Shown piece by piece: positions 1-6,906 of a stretch of DNA of 6,906 nucleotides. The number at the start of each line of letters is the position of its first letter. Position 1 is the stretch's first letter. The notes beneath the pieces are model-generated. The model saw only the letters and a program-made list of their open reading frames with translations. It did not search any database and had not been told where the DNA came from. The position numbers and the translations under genes were made by a program. This DNA is from Planctomycetota bacterium (GTDB lineage Bacteria > Planctomycetota > UBA1135 > UBA2386), in the NCBI GenBank assembly GCA_947455805.1, contig CANGSN010000165.1:1-6906 (forward strand), in the 5' to 3' direction.

Positions 1-8
1 CAGCGCGC

Positions 9-2108
9 TCAGCGCGCGCGGCCCTTGCTCGGCGCCGCCGGCGCCTGCGCCGCCAGTCGCTGCAGCTGCTCGGCCATCGCCACCTGCAGGCTGGTGAAGC
101 CGGCGTAGTGCACGGTGCGCGCCGGCACGCCGGCGGTGCGCGCCAGTTCGAGTGCCGGTTCGGTCGTCTCGTGGCGGTTCCAGTGCAGCAGCAGCAGCAG
201 GTCGAGGCCCGCACGCATGCGATCGGCGATCGTCGACACGATCTTCTGCGGCGACGTGTAGTTGGTCATCAACCACTCGCCGTCGAAGCCCCACTCCGCC
301 GACAACTTGTCGAGCCGTGGATGGTGCCGGCGCTGGCGTTCGTTGCCGCCGACGACCAGCACACGCACCTTGCGGCCGAGGCTCTTCTGCAGCGCCGCCA
401 CCGCTTCGCGTGCGTCGTCGCCGTTCGCCGGCGTCTCGTCGTCCAGTTCCAGCAGCTTCTCGATCGCCGCCAGATCGTCCTTGGCCAGCTCCGGGTAGAC
501 GCAGGCCACCTCCTGCAGCAGGCCGTGCGCCTGCTGCAGCGACTCGACGTCCTTGCGCGCACGCAGCGAACGCGCGATCTGCACCTGCAGCGACGCGCGG
601 TCGTAGTCGCGGCCCTCCATCTCCTCGTAGACCGCTGCCAGTTCGACCTTGATCTCGAGGTGGTCCAGCGCCTGGCCGACGAAGTCCTCGTTCTTCAGCA
701 GCTTCTCCAGCGCCTCGAACTTGCCGCGTTGCTGCAGCAGTTCGCGCATCTCGGCGTAGCAGGCGCGCGCCTGGTCGCGTTCGCCGAGCATGTTGTGCGC
801 GGTCAGCACCACGCGCAGCGCGTCGATGCGCTGGTCGAGGTCGAGCGCGACCTCGAGCACGCGCCGCGCCGACATCAGCGCCGGCTGCGCTTCGCCGAGG
901 CCCAGATACTCCAGCGCGACGAACAGCAACTGGTCCGGCGAGGAGCCGCGGCCGACGTCGACGGCGTCGAGGAAGCGCAGCGACAGCTTGCGGTCGTGCT
1001 TCTTCAGCGCCTCGTGCACCGCGTAGAAGCTCTCGAGGTCGGGCTTCACCGTCGCCAGCGCCTGCTCCATCAGCCGCAGCGCGCGCGTCGTCTCGGCGGC
1101 GTCGCCGGCGGTCAGCAGCGCCGCAGCCTGGAAGAAGCGCGCGCGGTCGCGCAGCTGCACGTCGCGGCCTTCGAGCCGGCGCAGCCCGGCGATGGCGCGG
1201 TCGAAGCCGCGCGCCGCCGCGTGCATGTCGCCGATCTCGTAGGCCAGCAGGCTGCGCAGGTAGACCGCCTCCGGCGCCGCCGTTTCCGGCTGTTCGGCGA
1301 CGTGCTGCAGACGAATGAGCGCGCGTTCGCGTTCGGCGCGTTCCTGGTGCGGTTCGACGCTGACGGTGTCGTGCTGGCGCAGCTCGCCCAGCGCGGCGAC
1401 CAGCGCCGCGGCGCTGGCGAGCATCGGCTGGCCGGCGGCGAGCCGTTCGGCCTTCTCGGCGGCTTCGATCGCCATCTGCCACTCGCTGGCGGCGAGCAGG
1501 CGTTCGGCGAGGGCCCGGTGGTAGCGCGACTGCACGTCGGCTGGCAGGCGCTCGAATCCCGACATGCCGAGCACCTTGCCGAGGATCGACGCGGTGCTCT
1601 CCTGGTCGTCGGTGTCGATGCGCGATTCTAGGCGGCCGAGCAGGTCGGTGACGGCGGCGTCGACGATGACGTCGAGTTCGCCGGTGCCCGGCTCGGCGGC
1701 GAGGTACTGGATCGCGCGCACGGCGAGCTTCAGGTCGCCCGACCAGAACAGCGAACGCACGACCAGCGGTAGCACGTTGCCGGCCAGCGTCGGGTCGCTC
1801 AGCAGGTCGAGCAGCGCTTGCGGGTCCTCGAGCACGGCGGCGATCTTCTCGCGATCGCCCTTGCGGTCGTGGGCGCGGATGACGCCGAACAGGCTCCAGC
1901 GGCGCGACTGCGCGTCGGTGCCGCCCGACGGCAGGTCGACGCCGAGCAGCGTGCGCGCGTAGCCGACCAGGAAGCAGCTGCCCGGCCGCGGCCCGGCGCA
2001 CTGCCAGTAGTCGAGCAGCTGCTGGCGGACGTCGGCCTTGGTCTCGCCCTTCTCGGCCAAATGGATCTGTTGCAGCAGCAGACGATCGAGCGCGGTCTCC
2101 CAGGCCAT
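9..2108 (-). CDS. TPR-like helical-repeat protein with C-terminal DUF2325-type domain
   Basis: Function unknown. The 699-residue product is almost all helical up to about residue 575. TPR-like helix pairs are visible near residues 195-225, 278-307, 325-353, 394-424 and 428-460, which suggests a protein-binding solenoid. A short charged linker (about 555-575) leads to an alpha/beta domain at 580-680. It opens with a beta strand and a GG turn (VLVVGGNERQ, 583-592), has a second hydrophobic strand followed by HWNRHE (642-647), and closes with a strand and a small-residue turn (YAGFTSLQ, 668-675). From memory this matches the DUF2325 pattern, a small Rossmann-like fold without assigned function. 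There is no signal peptide or membrane helix, so it is probably cytosolic. I chose the ATG at 2106-2108 because GGAGG lies 6 nt upstream. The same frame is open to 2291, but that extension is rich in Arg, Trp and Cys and overlaps the upstream gene. The gene follows 2188-4053 by 79 bp on the same strand. Confidence 0.85.
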   Translation of the reverse strand: MAWETALDRLLLQQIHLAEKGETKADVRQQLLDYWQCAGPRPGSCFLVGYARTLLGVDLPSGGTDAQSRRWSLFGVIRAHDRKGDREKIAAVLEDPQALLDLLSDPTLAGNVLPLVVRSLFWSGDLKLAVRAIQYLAAEPGTGELDVIVDAAVTDLLGRLESRIDTDDQESTASILGKVLGMSGFERLPADVQSRYHRALAERLLAASEWQMAIEAAEKAERLAAGQPMLASAAALVAALGELRQHDTVSVEPHQERAERERALIRLQHVAEQPETAAPEAVYLRSLLAYEIGDMHAAARGFDRAIAGLRRLEGRDVQLRDRARFFQAAALLTAGDAAETTRALRLMEQALATVKPDLESFYAVHEALKKHDRKLSLRFLDAVDVGRGSSPDQLLFVALEYLGLGEAQPALMSARRVLEVALDLDQRIDALRVVLTAHNMLGERDQARACYAEMRELLQQRGKFEALEKLLKNEDFVGQALDHLEIKVELAAVYEEMEGRDYDRASLQVQIARSLRARKDVESLQQAHGLLQEVACVYPELAKDDLAAIEKLLELDDETPANGDDAREAVAALQKSLGRKVRVLVVGGNERQRRHHPRLDKLSAEWGFDGEWLMTNYTSPQKIVSTIADRMRAGLDLLLLLHWNRHETTEPALELARTAGVPARTVHYAGFTSLQVAMAEQLQRLAAQAPAAPSKGRAR

Positions 2109-2114
2109 CCGGAA

Positions 2115-2119
2115 CCTCC
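2115..2119 (-). promoter_or_regulatory. Strong Shine-Dalgarno site of the DUF2325-type gene
   Basis: The minus strand reads GGAGG, 6 nt before the ATG at 2108. It decides the start codon of the 699-residue gene against the longer open frame. It also suggests that this second gene of the pair is translated independently rather than by coupling, since the upstream stop codon is 79 bp away. Confidence 0.75.
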
Positions 2120-2187
2120 AGCCCGAGCTATCGGACCGGCGGGGGCACGCACTCACCGCCGCTGCGCACGGCGCGGTGCGACCGGCG

Positions 2188-4053
2188 CTACTCCATGAGC
2201 TCGCGCGCCTGCTCCGGCAGCACCACCACCAGGCCCTGCAGCGTGCGCTGCGAGCCACCGCTGCGGGACGGCGCCAGCGCACCGAGCACAAGATCGCCGA
2301 CCTGCAGCTGCGCCGCGACGGCTTGCGTGGTGGCGATCCAGTGCGTGCCGCCGTCGTCGTCGCGCACGCCGAAGCCGGTCGGCCCGACGTCCTCGACCTG
2401 CAGGATCCCGGGGCGCGAGGCCGGCCGCTGCTCGTTCGACAGCGCCTGGCTGGCGGCGTGCAGGCGATCGAGCTGCGTCAGCAGCGACCCTTGGCAATGC
2501 GTCAGCACGCTGCGGAAGTCGAGTTCCTGCGTGCTGGCGGCCCAGTCGTAGAACCGGCGCAGCTCCGCGAACGCATCCTGCACGGCGGCGGCGCGGCGAG
2601 CCGGGGCAGCACCCAGGTAGACGTGCAACAGGAGCCGCATCAGGTCGCCGGCGGTGACCTGCTCGAGGTCCACGCGCGGCAGCGGGGCGTTGCGCTGCAG
2701 TTCGGTCCACAGCCGCAGCGGTGTCTCGGCGTCGGTGCGACCGCTCTCCCACAAATACTCCTCGACCAGCGGCTCGAGGTCGCCGGCGTCCGGGTCGCCG
2801 AACGTGGCTTCGTCGGCCTCGTCGACGTCGCTGCGGCGCGCTGCCGCACCACGCTTCGCCGCCGCTCTGCCCGCCTGCCCCGGGCTGCGCTCGCCGTCGG
2901 CGTCTTCGTCGCCGAGCTCTTCGTCGTCGCCTCCGTCGCCGTCGAACGCATCGTCGTCCGCGTCCTCACCGCTGTCGGCCGGATCGGCAACGTCCTCGGC
3001 GTCCTCAGGCTCGGGTTCGATGCCCGCCATGCGTTCGAGCTGCGCGAACAGGTCGGCGACGTCGCGCTTCTGCGCAAGGCCCTCGTCGAGCGTGCGCACG
3101 AGACGCTCGCCGAGCGTCTCGCCCGGCGCCGCACCGGGCACCGCGCCGTCGACCGCGCTCGCCGCATCGTCCGCTTCGGCGTGGTGCGCGTTCCAGATCT
3201 GCAGCAACAGGTCGCGCAGGCGATCGAGATCGACGTCGCTGTCGAACGCCATCTCGTCGAGCAGCGGGCCGATCACCTGGCCCGGGCGGGCCACCAACGC
3301 CAGCTGCTGGCTGATCGTCGCCGCCGACAGCTCGCTGCCGGCTTCGCGCAGCAACCCCTCCAGATCGGCTTCGAGGTGTTCGAGCGGCACCGTCGGCGGT
3401 GCCTCGGCTGCGGGCGCACCGGCGACCGGCACGGCCGCGGCCAGCGCCGCCGTCGGGCTCTGCGTCTGTTCCGGACGGCGCAGCAGCAGGTGCTCGAGTT
3501 CGACCTGCTGCAGCCGGCGATCGAGCTCGAGGCGTTGCAGGTCGCGCGCGAACGCGCGGCCGAGCTCGACGCCGGGGCGGAACACCGCGCACGCCGTCGA
3601 TGGCGTGTAGGTGCCTGGGCCGCTCGGGAACAGGCGCCCGACCAGCAGGTCGCCTTCGCGCAGCGACTGCGGCGGCACCATCAGGTCGAGCACGGTGTCG
3701 TCCTGCAGGTCGCGGGCACTGACGGCGCCGCCGATCGCATCCTGCACCAGGAACACCCCGGCCAGCGAACCCATCAACTCGTCGGCGAACTCGCCGTAGG
3801 CCGGCAGCTCGACCGGCACGTCGCCCAAGGTGTCGCAGCCGCGTTCGAGCGCGAACCACTCGGCGAAGCGATGTTCGGCGGCGCTGGCGGCGCCGGGCAC
3901 GGCAGCGGCACGATCTTCGTCGGCGCGGGCACTGGCGCCGAAGAACTCGCGACGGGCCCGCTGCACCTCGGCGCGCAGGCGAGGATCGGCCGCCAGCTTC
4001 GCGGCCAGCTTCGCCACTGCCACTTCGGTGGCCTTCGCTTCGTCTCGGCTCAT
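2188..4053 (-). CDS. Modular acidic protein of unknown function, upstream partner of the DUF2325-type gene
   Basis: I do not recognise a characterised family. The 621-residue product has visible modules. Residues 1-58 are a charged helical start. Residues 60-180 begin with HRFAEWF and continue as a mixed alpha/beta stretch with a basic-acidic turn (LREGDLLVGRLFP, 131-143). This resembles, by recall only, the non-metal part of some SEC-C-associated hypothetical proteins; no SEC-C cysteine motif is present. An Ala/Pro linker (about 195-222) is followed by helices to about 342. Residues 346-388 are very acidic, with 24 Asp or Glu in 43, then comes a basic patch (about 396-407). Residues 423-545 are helical (LVEEYLWESGRT at 429-440). 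Residues 546-617 look like a small beta-rich domain with another GDLVLGAL turn (586-593). No signal peptide or membrane segment is seen. The ATG at 4051-4053 has no clear Shine-Dalgarno sequence. The protein is probably cotranscribed with the gene at 9-2108 and may act with it; that is inferred from order and spacing alone. Confidence 0.82.
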   Translation of the reverse strand: MSRDEAKATEVAVAKLAAKLAADPRLRAEVQRARREFFGASARADEDRAAAVPGAASAAEHRFAEWFALERGCDTLGDVPVELPAYGEFADELMGSLAGVFLVQDAIGGAVSARDLQDDTVLDLMVPPQSLREGDLLVGRLFPSGPGTYTPSTACAVFRPGVELGRAFARDLQRLELDRRLQQVELEHLLLRRPEQTQSPTAALAAAVPVAGAPAAEAPPTVPLEHLEADLEGLLREAGSELSAATISQQLALVARPGQVIGPLLDEMAFDSDVDLDRLRDLLLQIWNAHHAEADDAASAVDGAVPGAAPGETLGERLVRTLDEGLAQKRDVADLFAQLERMAGIEPEPEDAEDVADPADSGEDADDDAFDGDGGDDEELGDEDADGERSPGQAGRAAAKRGAAARRSDVDEADEATFGDPDAGDLEPLVEEYLWESGRTDAETPLRLWTELQRNAPLPRVDLEQVTAGDLMRLLLHVYLGAAPARRAAAVQDAFAELRRFYDWAASTQELDFRSVLTHCQGSLLTQLDRLHAASQALSNEQRPASRPGILQVEDVGPTGFGVRDDDGGTHWIATTQAVAAQLQVGDLVLGALAPSRSGGSQRTLQGLVVVLPEQARELME

Positions 4054-4203
4054 CGTGCCAAAGACTGACGCTCACGCCGGCCGAATGCAATCCGCTGGGC
4101 CTGGCCCTGGACCTGGTACGCAACGCCGGCATGATCGGTCGCCGTGATCCAGGACCCTGCAGCAGGTGGCAGCGTGCCCGGGGCGGCGGATGTGCAGCAC
4201 GCG
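4054..4203. promoter_or_regulatory. Divergent intergenic region between the acidic-protein gene and the CvpA-family gene
   Basis: The two genes are read away from each other, so both promoters should lie here or just inside the genes. On the minus strand a TTGCAT (plus-strand 4085-4090) lies 17 nt from a poor minus-10 candidate, CAGTCT (plus-strand 4062-4067). I found no convincing plus-strand promoter. A run of four hexamers CTGGNN (4095-4118) is also present. The exact right border depends on which CvpA start is used (4144, 4174, 4192 or 4204). Confidence 0.4.
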
Positions 4204-4839
4204 ATGCACGAGCTGGCCACCCTCACCTGGGTCGACCACACGGCGCTGGCGGTGCTGCTGGTGTTCTTCGTCATCGGCCTGTTCAAGGGCCTGATCTGGC
4301 AGGTCAGCCGCATCGGCATCCTGGCCGCGGCCTACGTCGTCTCCTGCCGCTTCGGCAACGACCTCGCGGCGCTGTTCGCACGCACGCCCGCGGTCGGCGG
4401 CGATGCGTCGGCGCCAGCGCCGACCGAGACCACGCTCTACCTCGCCTACGTGCTGCTGTTCCTGGCCGTGCTGGTGGCGCTGAGCCTGTTGGCGATCGTG
4501 CTGCAGCGGCTCGCCGACAAGGCCGGCCTGACGTTCTTCAACCGCCTCGGCGGCGGCCTCGTCGGCGTCGGCACCGGCGGTGCCGTCGTGCTGTTCGCGC
4601 TGTTCGTCGTGCACATGTTCTTCGGCGGCAGCCCGCTGGCAGAGGCGGCCGAACGTTCCTACGCGCGCCGCTTGTCGCGTCAGGCGATCGACCTGCTCGG
4701 TCCCAGGGTGCCGGACGAACTGCGGGCGGTGTTCGACCTGCCGGCGCTGCGCACGCCGAGCATCCTGCCGGACGATCCGATGTCCGGCAGCGACGGGGGC
4801 AACGGCCTGCAGCCGTTGCCGGCGCAGGGACCGCGCTGA
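4204..4839 (+). CDS. cvpA: CvpA-family inner-membrane protein
   Basis: This is an integral membrane protein of the CvpA (colicin V production) family. The family is named after a factor needed for colicin V export in E. coli and is linked more broadly to envelope homeostasis; its molecular activity is not established. From the ATG at 4204 the product has 211 residues and four hydrophobic segments, near 13-30, 33-48, 79-100 and 116-140. The family signatures are visible: WVD just before the first helix, GLFKGLIWQ at its end, and a glycine-rich NRLGGGLVGVGTGG entering the last helix. The C-terminal tail (about 50 residues past the Arg-rich turn) is hydrophilic and rich in Pro and Gly. The frame also opens at GTG 4144, 4174 and 4192. 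I prefer 4204 because family members normally begin only a few residues before the W-D motif, but no start has a good ribosome site (AGGTGG, 4 nt before GTG 4174, is the nearest). It precedes thiC on the same strand but is separated by 179 bp with a riboswitch. Confidence 0.85.
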   Translation: MHELATLTWVDHTALAVLLVFFVIGLFKGLIWQVSRIGILAAAYVVSCRFGNDLAALFARTPAVGGDASAPAPTETTLYLAYVLLFLAVLVALSLLAIVLQRLADKAGLTFFNRLGGGLVGVGTGGAVVLFALFVVHMFFGGSPLAEAAERSYARRLSRQAIDLLGPRVPDELRAVFDLPALRTPSILPDDPMSGSDGGNGLQPLPAQGPR

Positions 4840-4894
4840 CCGCGGGGAGCGCGGCGTGCGGACCACGCGGGCGACGAAGTGCCCGAGCGTTCGC

Positions 4895-4923
4895 TTGCAT
4901 CGCAGCGCCAACGCCCTGATGGT
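4895..4923 (+). promoter_or_regulatory. Possible thiC promoter (weak)
   Basis: TTGCAT (4895-4900) and GATGGT (4918-4923) are separated by 17 nt. The minus-35 half is fair, the minus-10 half poor. The predicted transcription start near 4930 would fall exactly at the first base of the riboswitch, which is the main reason to list it. In DNA this GC-rich such a match can arise by chance, and thiC could also be read from the cvpA promoter. Confidence 0.2.
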
Positions 4924-4930
4924 GCGCGGA

Positions 4931-5016
4931 CTGCTTGGGGGCGCCGCCGCACGGTGCGCCGGCTGAGAAGCACCCCTGGAACCTGATCCGGTTCGCACCG
5001 GCGTAGGAAACAGCAG
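4931..5016 (+). promoter_or_regulatory. TPP riboswitch (THI box) of thiC
   Basis: This is an mRNA aptamer that binds thiamine pyrophosphate and represses thiamine synthesis. The conserved core is complete. GGGG (4937-4940) can pair with CCCC (4973-4976), GGCTGAGAA begins at 4961, CCTGATCCGG lies at 4982-4991, and CCGGCGTAGGAAA at 4998-5010. The P5 hairpin is CCGG (4988-4991), a six-base loop, then CCGG (4998-5001). A P3 arm can form from GGCGC (4940-4944) with GCGCC (4956-4960), competing slightly with P2. The closing stem P1 pairs CTGCT (4931-4935) with AGCAG (5012-5016), ending 2 nt before the thiC ATG. No separate expression platform, and no terminator hairpin with a T run, exists between the aptamer and the gene. 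The likely mechanism is therefore that the ligand-bound aptamer itself hides the ribosome site TAGGA (5004-5008). Confidence 0.95.
5004..5008 (+). promoter_or_regulatory. thiC Shine-Dalgarno-like site embedded in the TPP aptamer
   Basis: TAGGA lies 10 nt before the thiC ATG (5019) and is part of the conserved GTAGGAAA 3' segment of the THI box. No other purine-rich site lies between it and the start codon. Its position inside the ligand-binding fold suggests direct translational control by TPP. Confidence 0.6.
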
Positions 5017-5018
5017 CC

Positions 5019-6593
<1,575 letters not shown>

Positions 6594-6638
6594 GAGCCTA
6601 GGGCAGGACCTGCGTTCGCAGCGGCACGGCCGAACCGA
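6594..6638. other. Convergent spacer between thiC and the histidine kinase gene
   Basis: The 45-bp spacer holds a small perfect palindrome, CTGC-GTTC-GCAG (6610-6621), and no T-rich tract on either strand. It could be a weak bidirectional hairpin, but it is too short to call an intrinsic terminator. Termination may be factor-dependent or may lie inside the opposing gene. Confidence 0.3.
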
Positions 6639-6906
6639 TCACGCTCCGGGATCGCCGGCCGCGTCCGGCCGGGCCTCGGCGACCGGCAGTTCGACCCAGA
6701 AGGTGCTACCCTTGCCGAGGGTGCTTCGCACGCCGACCTCGCCGCCGAGGTTGCGCACGGTGTTCTTGACGATCGACAGGCCGAGCCCGGTGCCGCCGAG
6801 GTCGCGCGAGCGGGCGCGGTCGACCCGGTAGAAGCGTTCGAACACGCGCTCCTGGTCCTCCGGCGACAGGCCGATGCCGGTGTCCGAGACCTCGAGGCGG
6901 CAGCGC
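6639..6906 (-). CDS. Sensor histidine kinase, C-terminal ATPase domain (partial, start outside window)
   Basis: Only the last 88 codons are in the window; the frame runs open through position 6906, so the gene begins beyond it. The visible part is the end of a HATPase_c domain. It shows the G1 box DTGIGL, the F box FERFYRVDRARSRD, the G2 box GGTGLGLSIVKN, and the closing strands with GKGSTFWVELPV, followed by a 14-residue tail. These boxes bind ATP for autophosphorylation of a histidine that would lie upstream. The wording of the F and G2 boxes is like PhoR and related phosphate or PAS-type membrane kinases, but the sensor part is not visible, so the signal is unknown. A GTG at 6845 inside the F-box region is an internal valine, not a start. 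The gene converges on thiC, with 45 bp between the two stop codons. Confidence 0.93.
   Translation of the reverse strand, partial: RCRLEVSDTGIGLSPEDQERVFERFYRVDRARSRDLGGTGLGLSIVKNTVRNLGGEVGVRSTLGKGSTFWVELPVAEARPDAAGDPGA

Noticed and set aside
180..202. Run of CAGCAG triplets near the left end as a microsatellite
   Set aside because: It is short and lies inside the coding frame, where it encodes the run of leucines (637-641) of a predicted beta strand.
2165..2180. CGCAC/GTGCG hairpin between the two minus-strand genes as a terminator
   Set aside because: The stem is only 5 bp with no T tract after it on the minus strand, which is expected by chance at this G+C.
2109..2291. N-terminal extension of the DUF2325-type protein by 61 residues
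   Set aside because: The extension is rich in Arg, Trp and Cys, overlaps the end of the upstream gene, and the internal ATG at 2108 has a strong GGAGG at 6 nt.
2038..4068. Plus-strand open frame of 676 codons opposite the two minus-strand genes, and a similar 507-codon one at 108-1631
   Set aside because: Both are antisense shadows typical of GC-rich coding DNA. Composition is dominated by Arg, Ala, Gln and Leu with no recognisable domain. The minus-strand frames have good starts, good codon bias and domain structure.
4059..4143. Possible small peptide reading through the CTGGNN tract (Leu-x repeats)
   Set aside because: There is no start codon or ribosome site upstream in that frame. The reading follows from the repeat, and the frame differs from that of the CvpA gene.
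4840..4854. CCGCG-GGGAG-CGCGG hairpin directly after the cvpA stop codon as a terminator
   Set aside because: It is a 5-bp stem without a T run. It may weakly slow transcription, but it cannot be supported as a terminator.

Overview
The window is one strand-balanced piece of a very GC-rich bacterial chromosome (about 70% G+C by eye, with G or C at most third codon positions). It is gene-dense and shows no insertion sequence, CRISPR array, tRNA or rRNA. The lineage cannot be fixed from this sequence. A CvpA-family membrane protein, a full-length ThiC under a TPP riboswitch and a PhoR-like sensor kinase suit a high-GC lineage such as Planctomycetota or Myxococcota, but that is a guess.

Left half (positions 9-4053, minus strand): two large genes in a row, probably one operon. 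The promoter-proximal gene (2188-4053) encodes a 621-residue modular acidic protein that I cannot assign to a characterised family. The second gene (9-2108) encodes a 699-residue helical-repeat (TPR-like) protein ending in a Rossmann-like domain that I recognise as DUF2325-type. Both are uncharacterised and are the least explained part of the window.

Centre (about 4054-4839): a short divergent spacer leads into a plus-strand gene for a four-helix CvpA-type inner-membrane protein.

Right half: a 91-bp gene-free stretch precedes a clear TPP (THI-box) riboswitch (4931-5016). It sits directly on the start of thiC (5019-6593), the radical-SAM phosphomethylpyrimidine synthase of thiamine biosynthesis. 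The only Shine-Dalgarno-like sequence of thiC lies inside the aptamer, so thiamine pyrophosphate probably represses translation directly. After thiC, on the opposite strand, the window ends in the C-terminal ATPase part of a sensor histidine kinase (6639-6906) whose N-terminal part lies outside. Four complete genes, one partial gene and one riboswitch account for nearly all of the sequence.
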